Positions 19,616-28,773 of a DNA stretch of 64,000 nucleotides are shown here, in pieces (the first letter of the stretch is position 1; each line of letters begins with the position of its first letter). Origin of the DNA: an uncultured Eggerthellaceae bacterium (GTDB lineage Bacteria > Actinomycetota > Coriobacteriia > Coriobacteriales > Eggerthellaceae). Location: NCBI GenBank assembly GCA_905234785.1, contig CAJOIP010000015.1:1-64000 (forward strand), in the 5' to 3' direction. Under the pieces are notes generated by a model. That model worked only from the letters and a program-made list of their open reading frames with translations, did not search any database and was not told the DNA's origin. Made by a program: the position numbers and the translations under genes.

Positions 19616-19770
19616 TTCCGTCTGCCTACGGCAGCCGGGCGCCTTGTCCGCTGCGCGGCGCCCAAGCACCCCATCTTGGCGTTTAAGCCTGCGCTCGCGT
19701 ACCGAAGTACGCTTCGCTTGTCTTTCGCGCCAATCTGGGGCACTTGGACACCGCTCGCTGCTTATTGCGC
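19616..19770. repeat. Family D interspersed repeat, copy 1 (about 155 bp)
   Basis: It contains nested inverted segments: a central palindrome gcgtaccgaagtacgc (19697-19712), an outer gcaccccat / atctggggcac pair, and a leading ccgtctgcctacggcagccg hairpin. It aligns along its length with 30456-30602. Confidence 0.75.
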
Positions 19771-19795
19771 CCAGCTGTTTTGCTACTATTCGTTT

Positions 19796-20476
19796 ATGAA
19801 GGTATTCAAGGGCATAGTCGCGATTCTCACCACCATTACGCTGGCGGTTTCGTTTGTCGCGGCGGGGTTCGCGGCGTGCATTCAACCGCCGGTCACGCAT
19901 ACGCTTTCCAGTTGGTTCGCGAAAGACGCCATCTCGCCGTTTGACCGCACGCAGCTGGTGGAAGTGGCCGACGCGACCCGCGAGTTCTCGTTCGGCTCGC
20001 ACAACGAAGCCGAGCTGTACCGGGTGATTTTCCTGGTCGACACCGAGTACCAGCAGTCGATCCTCGATGCAGGCGGCACGGTTCCCGGCGATTTCCCCCG
20101 GCTCGACCGCGTAACCGACCGCTCGAGCTTGCCGCAGCTGAAATCCGCGTTCGCCGGCGCCTCCGAGCTGTACTGCTATTCCGAGAACACCGTGTCGCAC
20201 CTCGATGACTGCTACAGCCTTGCGGCGCGGGCGTTCCCGCTTCTGATCATCGCGGCAGCCGTCGCCTTGGTGGGTCTCGTGTTCACGGGCGTGACCGGCC
20301 GGAAGCGCAGCGTCGGCATAACGCTCATGGCGGCGGGAATCGCGGTTCTCGTGGCGTTCGTGGCGCTCGGCGTGTGGGCGGTCGTCGACTTTGATGGCTT
20401 CTTCCGCATGTTCCACCAGCTGTTCTTCAGCCAGGGCAACTGGGAACAGCTTGCTGATTTGCGCGCTGCCAACTGA
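19796..20476 (+). CDS. DUF1461 (TIGR01906-type) integral membrane protein, frameshifted near its end
   Basis: The start at ATG 19796 gives 226 residues. A first helix (residues 5-25) is followed by an extracytoplasmic domain with FDRTQLVEVADATREF, then two helices (about 142-162, 172-195). The segment FFRMFHQLFFSQGNW is the usual landmark before the last part of DUF1461 proteins. The frame then reads EQLADLRAAN and stops. Skipping one base after TGG (20441-20443) restores NSLLICALPTEFWMGMG and a final helix. Function of the family is unknown. Confidence 0.75.
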   Translation: MKVFKGIVAILTTITLAVSFVAAGFAACIQPPVTHTLSSWFAKDAISPFDRTQLVEVADATREFSFGSHNEAELYRVIFLVDTEYQQSILDAGGTVPGDFPRLDRVTDRSSLPQLKSAFAGASELYCYSENTVSHLDDCYSLAARAFPLLIIAAAVALVGLVFTGVTGRKRSVGITLMAAGIAVLVAFVALGVWAVVDFDGFFRMFHQLFFSQGNWEQLADLRAAN

Positions 20477-20567
20477 ATTTTGGATGGGCATGGGCGTCGT
20501 GTGGCTTGGCGTTGCCGTCATCGTGTCTATACTTTCAATCGTTATTGGCAACAAGCTGAGGAACTAG
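20445..20567 (+). pseudogene. Displaced C-terminal piece of the DUF1461 protein
   Basis: Forty codons in the +1 frame encode LLICALPTEFWMGMGVVWLG and a final hydrophobic helix ending IVIGNKLRN. This is the expected last segment of the upstream protein. Its stop codon ends 2 bp before gltX, as expected for an operon. Confidence 0.65.
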
Positions 20568-20569
20568 AA

Positions 20570-22144
20570 ATGACTGAACAAGTTCGCGTGCGTTTCGCGC
20601 CGTCTCCCACGGGGCGGCTTCACATCGGCGGTGCCCGCACTGCCATCTTCAACTGGGCGTTCGCCCGCGCGATGGGCGGGACGTTCATCCTGCGCATCGA
20701 GGACACCGACCCCGAGCGTTCGACGGAAGAGAACGTGCAGGTCATCCTGAATGCCATGAAGTGGCTCGGGCTCGATTGGGACGAAGGCCCCGAGGTCGGC
20801 GGCGAAGCTGGCCCGTACTTCCAGATGCAGCGTATGAGCACCTATGCCGAGGCGCTCGAGAAGCTTAAAGAGCGCGGCGCCGTGTACCCGTGCTTCTGCT
20901 CGAAGGAGGAACTCGACGCCAAGCGCGAGGCGGCGGGGGAAAGCTACGCCGGCTATGACCGCACGTGCCGCGACCTCGACCCGGCCGAGGCGGCCCGCCG
21001 CATAGAAGCAGGCGAGCCGCACACGTGGCGCTTGAAGGTGCCGCTCGACCGCGGCGCCATCGAGTTCGACGACGCCGTGTACGGGCACGTGTCGTTCCCG
21101 GCCGACGTCATGGACGACATGATCCTCGTGCGCACCGACGGCAGTCCGACGTACAACTTCGCCGTGGTCTGCGACGACACCAACATGGGCATCACGCACG
21201 TCATCCGCGGCGACGACCACCTTTCCAACACGCCGCGCCAAATCCTCATTTACGAGGCGCTCGGCGCGAAGACGCCCACGTTCGCCCATCTGTCGATGAT
21301 CCTCGGCCCCGACGGCAAGAAGCTGTCGAAGCGCCATGGCGCCACGAGCGTGGAAGAGTACCGCGACCGCGGCTTCTTGCCCGATGCCATGGTGAATTTC
21401 CTGGCGCTTCTGGGCTGGTCGCTCGACGGCGAGACCACCATCATGAGCCGCGAGACCATTTGCAGCGAGTTCTCGCTCGACCGCATCACCAAGAAGGACG
21501 CCATCTTCGACGAGACGAAGCTGTCGTGGATGAACGGCCAGTACATCCAGAAGATGGGCGCGGCGGAATGGGTGCGCCTGAGCGAGCCGTGGCTGGCCCG
21601 TGCGCATGCTGCGGGCTATCCGTACGTGCATACCGCAGTGGTGCCGACGCCCGATGCGAACGCGCCTGCCGAGGAAGCGGCCGCAGAGCCGCTGAACGAG
21701 GAGCAGCTTGCTGCGTTCGACGACGAGCGCAACGCCAACCCGGCGTTCTACGAGGGGCTGTATCCGCTCGTGGCCGAGCGCGAGACGTCGCTTGCCGAAG
21801 CCGAAGCGAAGCTTGCCTACATGTTCTGGGGCCCGTGCGTGCTGCTCGACGAGAAGAGCGTGAACAAGGTGCTGCGCAAGGAGGGCGCGCGCGCCGACGA
21901 AGCCATTGCCGCCTGCCGCGAGGTGCTGGCCGACGAGGCGAACCCGTGGGTTGCCTCCGTGCTGGAAGAGAAATGCCGTGCGCTCGCCGAGCCGCTGGAC
22001 ATGAAGCTGAAGAACCTATTGCAGCCGTTGCGTGTCGCTATCTGTGGCAACATGGTGTCGCCGCCGCTGTTCGAGAGCATCGAGCTTCTGCGCCGCGAAG
22101 ACGTGCTCACGCGTATCGACGCAACCGTGGCCGAGGTGTTTTAG
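20570..22144 (+). CDS. gltX: Glutamyl-tRNA synthetase
   Basis: This 524-residue class I aminoacyl-tRNA synthetase charges tRNA-Glu, and possibly tRNA-Gln in a species relying on GatCAB. The HIGH box is SPTGRLHIGGARTA at residues 10-23. LRIEDTDPERS follows, and the KMSKS loop is KKLSKRHG near residue 245. The start ATG 20570 follows GAGGAAC. A GTG-type start farther upstream overlaps the DUF1461 tail and is not used. The C-terminal anticodon-binding region carries an insertion rich in Ala/Glu around residue 365. The hotdog gene begins 1 bp after its stop. Confidence 0.95.
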   Translation: MTEQVRVRFAPSPTGRLHIGGARTAIFNWAFARAMGGTFILRIEDTDPERSTEENVQVILNAMKWLGLDWDEGPEVGGEAGPYFQMQRMSTYAEALEKLKERGAVYPCFCSKEELDAKREAAGESYAGYDRTCRDLDPAEAARRIEAGEPHTWRLKVPLDRGAIEFDDAVYGHVSFPADVMDDMILVRTDGSPTYNFAVVCDDTNMGITHVIRGDDHLSNTPRQILIYEALGAKTPTFAHLSMILGPDGKKLSKRHGATSVEEYRDRGFLPDAMVNFLALLGWSLDGETTIMSRETICSEFSLDRITKKDAIFDETKLSWMNGQYIQKMGAAEWVRLSEPWLARAHAAGYPYVHTAVVPTPDANAPAEEAAAEPLNEEQLAAFDDERNANPAFYEGLYPLVAERETSLAEAEAKLAYMFWGPCVLLDEKSVNKVLRKEGARADEAIAACREVLADEANPWVASVLEEKCRALAEPLDMKLKNLLQPLRVAICGNMVSPPLFESIELLRREDVLTRIDATVAEVF

Positions 22145-23036
22145 GATGCTCGACGAGAACTGCCCACTTGAAGACGTGCGTGCGCTGTTCGCGAACGACC
22201 ACTTCGCAACCGAAGCATGCGGGTGCCGCGTCATCGAGGCGGCGCGCGGCCATGCGGTCTGCGAGTTCGACATCGCGGACATCCACTGCAACGCGACGGG
22301 CAACATCATGGGCGGCGCCATCTTCACGTTGGCCGACTTCGCGCTGGCCGTCGGTTGCAACATGGGCGAGGAACCCACGGTGTCGGTCAATAACAACATC
22401 GAGTTCATGAGCGCCGCGAAAGGCACGAAGCTCATCGCCACGTGCAGTGCTGACAAGAGCGGCCGCACTTTGGGCTTCTACACCGTCGACGTGGTCGACG
22501 ACCTGGGCACTCCCGTCGCCAAGATGACCGCCACCTGCTTTCGTCGATAATGATGCGCCGGCGATGTAGAACTGCAGGCGCAGGCGCTTCTCGGGGTCGT
22601 CGATGAAATCCGGCTTGTAGCCCGAATGCTCCATGGCACCTTCGGCGGCCTGCGCGAAGTACTCGATGATCTGGTCGGTCGAAAGCCGCGAGACGATGCG
22701 CGCGTACACGTCGACTTCCTGGTTTATGGCGATGTTCGTTTCCGTCAGCGCAATATGCACGCGTTCCTTGAACGTCGCATTCTGGCCGCGCTCTTTCAGC
22801 GCGACGAGCACGCGTTCCAATGAGGTCTGGGATTTGTAGTACATCAGCTCGTCAATCGAGCTGTAGTGCAGGTAGAACGTCTTGCGGTCGATGTCGGCCT
22901 CGCGTGCGACGGCGCTCACGGTGATCTTGTCGACGTCTTCAGCCATCGCGAGACGGTTGAAGGCATCCATGATCGCCTTGCGCGTGCGCACGACGCGCCG
23001 ATCGAGCTTTTTCCCTTCGCGAACCTGCGCCGTCAT
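22107..23036 (-). CDS. TetR/AcrR-type regulator whose own C-terminus is missing (frame runs through the antisense of the next gene)
   Basis: It begins MTAQVREGKKLDRRVVRTRK. The N-terminal HTH is clear: VVRTRKAIMDAFNRLAMAED...ITVSAVAREADIDRKTFYLHYSSIDEL. The ligand domain can be followed to RLRLQFYIAGA (about residue 160, 22558), where a few dozen residues should remain. Instead the frame enters the antisense of the thioesterase and gltX and stops at 22107, giving a low-complexity tail of about 150 residues with no family resemblance. The functional protein probably ended elsewhere before a deletion. It is divergent from metK. Confidence 0.65.
   Translation of the reverse strand: MTAQVREGKKLDRRVVRTRKAIMDAFNRLAMAEDVDKITVSAVAREADIDRKTFYLHYSSIDELMYYKSQTSLERVLVALKERGQNATFKERVHIALTETNIAINQEVDVYARIVSRLSTDQIIEYFAQAAEGAMEHSGYKPDFIDDPEKRLRLQFYIAGASLSTKAGGGHLGDGSAQVVDHVDGVEAQSAAALVSTARGDELRAFRGAHELDVVIDRHRGFLAHVATDGQREVGQREDGAAHDVARRVAVDVRDVELADRMAARRLDDAAPACFGCEVVVREQRTHVFKWAVLVEHPKTPRPRLRRYA
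22146..22550 (+). CDS. PaaI-family hotdog thioesterase
   Basis: This 134-residue protein has the PaaI hotdog signature: HCNATGNIMGGAIFTLADFA near residues 47-66. This carries the conserved Asn/Gly/Gly and Asp of acyl-CoA thioesterases, and NNNIEFMSAAKG follows. It probably hydrolyses an acyl- or aryl-acyl-CoA in the cytoplasm; the substrate is unknown. It starts at ATG 22146 with GTGTTTTAGG overlapping the end of gltX, so it is translationally coupled. The opposite-strand tetR frame runs through this whole gene, which probably results from a rearrangement just past its stop codon. Confidence 0.85.
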   Translation: MLDENCPLEDVRALFANDHFATEACGCRVIEAARGHAVCEFDIADIHCNATGNIMGGAIFTLADFALAVGCNMGEEPTVSVNNNIEFMSAAKGTKLIATCSADKSGRTLGFYTVDVVDDLGTPVAKMTATCFRR

Positions 23037-23175
23037 GGCCCCTCCAAGCCTGCGGAAACATTCGTGCAAAATATATTCTACAATTGTGGAAGAATCAATA
23101 GCTGTGTATAATTCCTCGCGATGAGCAGAAGGCCTTCCTTTCCGCCCGTATGCGCTCCACTCGTCTGGAGGCGCC

Positions 23176-23203
23176 TTTTGTTCGTTGCGAAAAACACTAT
23201 AAT
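23176..23203 (+). promoter_or_regulatory. Probable sigma-70-type promoter of metK
   Basis: A perfect TATAAT at 23198-23203 lies 55 bp before the metK start. A weak -35 (ttttgt, 23176-23181) lies 16 bp upstream of it. Confidence 0.5.
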
Positions 23204-23258
23204 GAGTCGGAAACAATTCAGAGCAGCTGCAATGCGCTGCATCATACGAGGAGAAATC

Positions 23259-24521
23259 ATGTCCGATACCCATACATACCTGTTCACGTCCGAGTCTGTG
23301 ACCGAGGGACACCCCGACAAGCTGTGCGACCAGGTTTCCGACGCCATTCTCGACGCCATTTTGACCAAGGAAGCTCAGTTGGCAGCTGAAGGCTACGTGT
23401 CGCCGAGCAGCGGGCGCGCTGCCAACGTCGACGACGTGCGTTGCGCCATCGAGACCTTCACCACGACGGGCATCGTCACGGTCATGGGCGAGGTCCGCAC
23501 GCAGGCTTACGTCGACGTGGACAGTATCGTGCGCGACGTCGTGCGCTCCATCGGCTACACGGGTTCCGACATGGGCTTCGACGCCGAGACCTGCGCCGTT
23601 TCCAACTACATGCACGCGCAGTCGGCCGACATCGCCATGGGCGTCGACGAGTCGTACGAGACGCAGCAGGGCACGGCCGCGGCCGACGACGCGTACGACC
23701 GCATCGGCGCGGGCGACCAGGGCATCATGTTCGGTTACGCCTGCGACGAGACGTCCACGCTCATGCCCATGCCCATCTTCCTGGCGCACCGCTTGGCCGA
23801 GCGCCTGACGCAAGCCCGCAAGGACGGCACGCTGCCGTACCTGCGCCCCGACGGAAAGACCCAGGTCACCGTTCGCTACGAGGACGAGCGCCCGGTCGCC
23901 GTTGAGAAGGTGCTCGTCTCGACGCAGCACGCGCCCGAGGTCGAGACCGCTCAGATCAAAGCCGACCTCGTCGAGCACGTCATCAAGCCCGTCTTCGACG
24001 CCGAGGGCGTGCAGTGGGAAGGCGCCGAGGTGTTCGTGAATCCGACCGGCCGCTTCGTCGTGGGCGGGCCCATGGGCGACACGGGCCTGACCGGCCGCAA
24101 GATCATCGTCGACACCTACGGCGGCATGGGCCGCCACGGCGGCGGCGCGTTTTCGGGCAAGGACTGCACGAAGGTCGACCGCTCGGCAGCCTACGCCGCG
24201 CGCTGGGTCGCCAAGAACATCGTGGCCGCCGGCCTGGCCGCGCGCTGCGAGGTGCAGCTGGCCTACGCCATCGGCGTCGCGCGCCCGCTTTCCATCTTCG
24301 TGAACACGTTCGGCACGGCGACCGTCCCCGAGGCCGACATCGAGCGCGCCGTTGCGGAGGTGTTCGATTTGCGCCCGGCCGCCATCATCGACGCGCTGAA
24401 GCTGCGCCGCCCGATCTACCGCCTGACGAGCAACTACGGCCACTTCGGCCGCGAGCTGCCCGAGTTCACGTGGGAGACGTGCGATAAAGTCGACGCGTTG
24501 CGGGCTGCTTGCGGGAAGTAG
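23259..24521 (+). CDS. metK: S-adenosylmethionine synthetase
   Basis: This 420-residue enzyme makes S-adenosylmethionine from methionine and ATP. Signatures are [16 protein letters not shown] near residue 10, [12 protein letters not shown] (methionine/ATP site) near 150, and the glycine-rich [20 protein letters not shown] near 290. [20 protein letters not shown] lies before the latter. The start is ATG 23259 behind ACGAGGAGA; longer frames upstream lack ribosome sites. It is transcribed alone from the promoter at 23176-23203. No SAM riboswitch is recognisable in the 220-bp leader. Confidence 0.95.
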   Translation: MSDTHTYLFTSESVTEGHPDKLCDQVSDAILDAILTKEAQLAAEGYVSPSSGRAANVDDVRCAIETFTTTGIVTVMGEVRTQAYVDVDSIVRDVVRSIGYTGSDMGFDAETCAVSNYMHAQSADIAMGVDESYETQQGTAAADDAYDRIGAGDQGIMFGYACDETSTLMPMPIFLAHRLAERLTQARKDGTLPYLRPDGKTQVTVRYEDERPVAVEKVLVSTQHAPEVETAQIKADLVEHVIKPVFDAEGVQWEGAEVFVNPTGRFVVGGPMGDTGLTGRKIIVDTYGGMGRHGGGAFSGKDCTKVDRSAAYAARWVAKNIVAAGLAARCEVQLAYAIGVARPLSIFVNTFGTATVPEADIERAVAEVFDLRPAAIIDALKLRRPIYRLTSNYGHFGRELPEFTWETCDKVDALRAACGK

Positions 24522-24960
24522 CAATCGCGTTTTCAACGCTGTTTACTTGCGCACCTGCGTTGAGTTGCTGATGCAAGGAGAGGAAGGCGAATAGTGCCCC
24601 GACTGCCTGCTTCGGTGGGTTTTCGCCGATATGCACGGCTCATGCGCTTCGCATTATGCAGTTCGGCTAAATCGCGCCAGCATATAGTTCAATTCGCCTT
24701 GTTCTTGCCATTCGTGCGTTTTCGTGGCGAGAATCTTGCGTATAGCAATAAAAACAGGGCAAGTATTATTTGAACTGTTTTTTCACTTAGCGTTTTCCCA
24801 GGTCAGAATAACTGCAATTCAAGAAATCCAATTCAAAACGACAAGAACTTACCGTTAAACCTTTCGCATGGCGAAGTATTCCCATTCTGTATTCGACGAT
24901 ATTAGACGAGCGAGCTAACAAAGCCGTTTCAACGCTTGCTGCTCGCGTATACTTTCCACT
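24522..24960. other. Gene-free stretch before priA
   Basis: This stretch is AT-richer than its surroundings. No coding frame, tRNA or strong hairpin is seen. It may contain the priA promoter. Confidence 0.4.
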
Positions 24961-27273
24961 ATGAAACTCGCTTCGGTCATATTGGATATTCCCACGCAGG
25001 CGCTCGACGCGCCGTACACGTATCGCGTTCCTGAAGAAGTGGGAGAAGGCGAGTATCCGATCGAAGTCGGATGCGCGGTGGTGGTGCCGTTGGGGCCGCG
25101 CCAGGTCGTAGGGTTCGTCATCGAGCTGTTCTACTGCGCGCCCGATGCCATTCCAGGCGGGCTCGATCCGAAGAAGCTGCGCTACATCAAGAAAGCGGTC
25201 AGCTCGTCGTATTTCGACGAGGAAGGCGCTGCGTGCGCACAGTGGATGTCGGAACGTTACATCGCGCCGCTTTCCGCATGCGTGCGCCTGTTCACGCCGC
25301 CCGGCGGCGTACCGCGGATGGTGCGCGCGCAAGGCGGCTACTGGCGCCTCGAACAGCCTGCTATCGGCGAAGTCGACGACCGCTGGGTAAAGCTCGGCCC
25401 GAACGCCGCCGAGTTCACGCCGCGCAAGAACGCCGTGAAGCAGCAGCAGATCATCGAGGCGTTACAGCGCGGCGAGCTGCGTACTGCCGAGCTGTCTTTG
25501 GAATTCGGCAACGTAGCCTCCACGCTGAAGGCGCTCGCCGAGAAAGGCGTCGTCGAAATCGAACGTCGTCGTCGTATGCGTGGTGTTCCCGCGTCATGTG
25601 TGGAAAATGCGCAAACGGGGGGTAGGCACGTTCTAACCACGGGGCAATCTCAGGCGCTCACCGCCATTTCCCAGGCATGCGAAAAGGCCGATGGAAGCGT
25701 GGTGCTCGTCGATGGCGTGACGGGCAGCGGCAAGACCGAGGTGTACCTTCAGGCCATCGAGGCCGTGCTCGCCGAAGGCAAGACGGCGTGCGTGCTCGTG
25801 CCCGAGATTTCGCTCACGCCGCAGACGGTGGCGCGGTTCCGCGGGCGTTTCGGCGACCAAGTGGCCGTCATGCACTCGCGCATGAGCGCAGGCGAGCGCT
25901 ACGACCAGTGGGATTTCGTACGTTCGGGCGCGGCGCGCGTGGTCGTGGGCGCCCGCTCGGCGCTCTTCACACCGCTGCGAAACCTCGGGCTCATCGTCAT
26001 CGACGAAGAGCACGAAGGCTCGTACAAGCAGGACAGCGCACCACGCTACCATGCGCGCGATGTCGCCATCTGGATGGCCAAGCGCGCCGGCGCAGCCGTG
26101 GTGCTGGGGTCGGCGACGCCTTCCATCGAGAGCCTGTATGCCGCGGCGAAAGACCCGCAGTGGCAGCAGGTGTCGCTTCCCGAACGCGCGAACGGCAAGC
26201 CCATGCCCGCCATCACGGTCGTCGACATGGCCGCCGAGTTCAAGGGCGGCTCGCGTTCGATGTTCTCGAAAGAGCTCACCGACGCGCTCGAAGAAGAGCT
26301 GGCGGCGGGCCACAAGGCCGTGCTGCTGCTGAACCAGCGCGGATTCGCGAAGTTCGTGCTGTGCCGCGACTGCGGGTTCGTTCCCAGCTGCCCATCGTGT
26401 TCCACGTCGCTCACGTACCACGAGTGGGGGAACTTCCTCGTGTGCCACCATTGCGGGCACAAGGTTCCCGCGCCGGCGACGTGCCCCGAATGCGGAAGCC
26501 CCTACCTGCGCAAGTTCGGCGCCGGCACGCAGCGGGTCGAAGACGACCTGCATGCGCTCATCGCCTCGTTCGACGGGGTGGGGGACGTGCCCGTCATCCG
26601 CATGGACGCCGACACCACGGCGCGCAAAGGCGCTCATCAGCGGCTGCTCGAGGAATTCGCGGCCGCACGCACGGCCGTGTTGCTGGGCACGCAGATGATC
26701 GCGAAGGGGCTCGACTTCGACGACGTTACGCTTGTAGGCGTCATCAGCGCCGACACGCAGCTTCACCTGCCCGATTACCGCGCGGCCGAGCGCACGTTCG
26801 ACCTCGTCGAGCAGGTGGCGGGCCGTGCTGGCCGTGCCGAGCTGGAAGGGCGCGTCATGGTGCAGACCTACGAGGCGTCCGCGCCTGCCATTCGCGCTGC
26901 CGCGACGTATGACCGCGCGCTGTTCCTGCGCGACGAGCTTCCCAAGCGCAAGGCGCTCGGGTACCCGCCCTATGTGCGCTTGGCGAACGTGCTGGTATGG
27001 GGCTCGGAAGAAGGGACCGTGCGCACGTACGCCGAGAAGCTGCGCGAGGAAATCGCCGTGCGCGTGCGCGACTACACGACGGGCAATTGGCAGGTGTTCG
27101 CCGCCACCCCATGCGTGTTCGCGAAGCTGAAGAACACCTACCGCTGGCACATCCTGGTGAAAGCCCCGCTCGATGCGGACATTTCCCAGGTGCTGCTGCC
27201 GCTGTTCCGCACCCGCAAAGCAGACGCGTCGGTAAACGTCGCCGTCGACGTCGATCCGAACGACTTGCTGTAA
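24961..27273 (+). CDS. priA: Primosomal protein N' (replication restart helicase)
   Basis: This 770-residue superfamily 2 helicase restarts collapsed replication forks. The N-terminal 3'-DNA-binding domain is seen (MKLASVILDIPTQALDAPYTYRVP). Walker A is DGVTGSGKTEVYLQ near 258, the DEEH box IVIDEEHEGSYKQD near 345, and motif III GSATPSIES. The zinc-binding module has eight cysteines, CRDCGFVPSCPSC...CHHCGH...CPECGS, near 470-520. Motifs V/VI include GTQMIAKGLDFDDVTLVGV and QVAGRAGR. The winged-helix segment around 165-210 is more divergent. Length and order are normal. Confidence 0.93.
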   Translation: MKLASVILDIPTQALDAPYTYRVPEEVGEGEYPIEVGCAVVVPLGPRQVVGFVIELFYCAPDAIPGGLDPKKLRYIKKAVSSSYFDEEGAACAQWMSERYIAPLSACVRLFTPPGGVPRMVRAQGGYWRLEQPAIGEVDDRWVKLGPNAAEFTPRKNAVKQQQIIEALQRGELRTAELSLEFGNVASTLKALAEKGVVEIERRRRMRGVPASCVENAQTGGRHVLTTGQSQALTAISQACEKADGSVVLVDGVTGSGKTEVYLQAIEAVLAEGKTACVLVPEISLTPQTVARFRGRFGDQVAVMHSRMSAGERYDQWDFVRSGAARVVVGARSALFTPLRNLGLIVIDEEHEGSYKQDSAPRYHARDVAIWMAKRAGAAVVLGSATPSIESLYAAAKDPQWQQVSLPERANGKPMPAITVVDMAAEFKGGSRSMFSKELTDALEEELAAGHKAVLLLNQRGFAKFVLCRDCGFVPSCPSCSTSLTYHEWGNFLVCHHCGHKVPAPATCPECGSPYLRKFGAGTQRVEDDLHALIASFDGVGDVPVIRMDADTTARKGAHQRLLEEFAAARTAVLLGTQMIAKGLDFDDVTLVGVISADTQLHLPDYRAAERTFDLVEQVAGRAGRAELEGRVMVQTYEASAPAIRAAATYDRALFLRDELPKRKALGYPPYVRLANVLVWGSEEGTVRTYAEKLREEIAVRVRDYTTGNWQVFAATPCVFAKLKNTYRWHILVKAPLDADISQVLLPLFRTRKADASVNVAVDVDPNDLL

Positions 27274-27297
27274 TTACGCAATCAACCAGTTAAACGG

Positions 27298-27327
27298 CGC
27301 AGGGACGAGCGCAGACTCGCCCCTGCG
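27298..27327 (+). terminator. Hairpin after priA
   Basis: The imperfect stem cgcagggacgag / ctcgcccctgcg lies between convergent priA and the Rpn gene; no T-tract is seen. Confidence 0.45.
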
Positions 27328-27361
27328 GTCAGCTAATGACGATCGCCATTCCGGCAGGAGG

Positions 27362-28324
27362 CTATTCGCCAATGGAAGTGCGCGCTTTTGCAGCCGCCGC
27401 TTCGATAACGGCTTCATCGATGCCGGCTGCGCGCAGGTTTTCTACCATGCGCTTGACACCTTGTTCGATGCCTCGTTCGACACCCTGCTTCAGGCCTTGC
27501 TCCAGACCCTGCTCCAGACCCTGCTCCAGACCTTTCTCAGCCGCTTCGCGTTCGAGCCGGTCGAAGTAGTCCTGGCGTGATTGATATTCGCGCTCGGCCG
27601 ATATGGCATCCTCGTAGGCCCACTTCACCTTGGGGTCATCGACGGCAAGCCCGTAAAGCTCTGCGAAATGCTCGATAGGCGGGATCTCGACCATGATGCG
27701 TTCGACCTCCTTCGGCTCACGGTAGCCTTTCGTCAGGAGGTATGCCCACGACAGCAGATCATCTGCGAGCACCTCCTCGGTCAACTCATTATAGCGTTCC
27801 CGGACTTTTCCAAGCTCGACGAGCACGAGCAGCATCCTGTCGGTGCCCCTCGTCTCCTCGCCGAATTGCCTCCCGAGCTCCCAATGCATGCGGCATGTGT
27901 GAACGAATTCCTCCGTTTCCGGGAACTTGGGACGCGTGTCGAGGAGCGTGATCACGATTGCTTGCGGGATCTCTTTGTACGTTGCGCCTGCCGGCGTGTT
28001 TTCGCTGATCAGCTGTGCTGCGTAGAACATCGATCGGTTGCCCACGTCTTCGGGATAGCGCTGCGCCTCAAGGTCGAGAACTCTTTCCGCGGCGACGATG
28101 CGCACATCCATGCGGGGCATCTTGCAGTTGACCGAGCCCTCTGTGGCTGTGTGCTCAGAGCTTATCTCGTCGATTTTCGCGATGGGTTCCATGCCGATGC
28201 GCTCAAGCACTGCATTCACGAGGCTTCGGGTTACCTCCTTCGATTCCTCCTTGCCGAAAATGCGCGGAAATGCGGAGCTGAACAGCGGCTCGATGAATGC
28301 CTGATTCTTTGATTCTTGCGTCAT
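27362..28324 (-). CDS. Rpn-family recombination-promoting nuclease (PD-(D/E)XK transposase-like)
   Basis: The start is set at ATG 28324, preceded by AGGAGG; a longer frame from 28378 lacks a site. The 320-residue product has a PD-(D/E)XK-type core: FSSAFPRIFGKEE, MPRMDVRIVAAERVLDLEAQRYPEDVGNRS (catalytic Asp, Glu-x-Gln) and RSMFYAAQLI. A C-terminal tail follows. The tail carries a four-residue repeat, EQGLEQGLEQGL, encoded by 12-bp DNA repeats at about 27483-27540. In Rpn proteins this part varies in length between strains. Family members cut DNA and have been linked to phage defence. The G+C content is lower than its neighbours. Confidence 0.85.
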   Translation of the reverse strand: MTQESKNQAFIEPLFSSAFPRIFGKEESKEVTRSLVNAVLERIGMEPIAKIDEISSEHTATEGSVNCKMPRMDVRIVAAERVLDLEAQRYPEDVGNRSMFYAAQLISENTPAGATYKEIPQAIVITLLDTRPKFPETEEFVHTCRMHWELGRQFGEETRGTDRMLLVLVELGKVRERYNELTEEVLADDLLSWAYLLTKGYREPKEVERIMVEIPPIEHFAELYGLAVDDPKVKWAYEDAISAEREYQSRQDYFDRLEREAAEKGLEQGLEQGLEQGLKQGVERGIEQGVKRMVENLRAAGIDEAVIEAAAAKARTSIGE

Positions 28325-28773
28325 GGTTCCTCCTGGAATTTGAGTTCGGTTGAAATCTGCGGGCAATTGGCGATGCAACGGCCATCAATAGCCTATGTGC
28401 TGGAAGCAAGCTATGGAAAAAGACCTCTCTGCAGTGTGGCGAGAGCTGTGGATGCTCGGAGCTCGTACAAACATCATGGGTCAGGATGAAATGCGGGCAT
28501 AAGGGACACCTCCTCTCAACTTCAATCGAAGTTTGGCAACGTTGCGCCAAACCGCCTTGCGGCCGCCTTCGGTTGTATTCAGTTGGATTGGTATGTCCCT
28601 CGGCTTGATTGGACGCGAAGCCCGAATTGCCGGGTCAGGAGCCCTGGTTTGAAATATGCGCCCGTGCCTGGCGCAAACCCCTTCCAATTAGTGCTCTTGT
28701 GCACGCCATTAGAATACACGAACTAATGTTCTATGTCAATGCCACGAACTGATAGATTTACGCTATGTGAATC
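28325..28773. other. Gene-free stretch between the Rpn gene and the rpoD promoter
   Basis: No coding frame of note is seen. Near the right end are two copies of cacgaact (28717 and 28743) and a GAAC-taat-GTTC palindrome at 28720-28731. Confidence 0.4.
28720..28731. promoter_or_regulatory. LexA-box-like palindrome upstream of rpoD (weak)
   Basis: GAACTAATGTTC fits GAAC-N4-GTTC but not the RNRY centre of the Gram-positive LexA box. It lies 43 bp before the rpoD -35. Confidence 0.25.

Noticed and set aside
19498-19743. Minus-strand frame MPQIGAKDKRSVLRYASA... and its counterpart at 30356-30583 as a protein family
   Set aside because: Both are translations of interspersed repeat D, lack ribosome sites and overlap real genes or their ends.
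23204-23258. SAM riboswitch in the metK leader
   Set aside because: The leader is short and none of the known SAM aptamer core elements is recognisable.
24787-25332. Minus-strand frame of 181 codons over the start of priA
   Set aside because: It overlaps the conserved PriA N-terminus and an AT-rich spacer, with no family resemblance.
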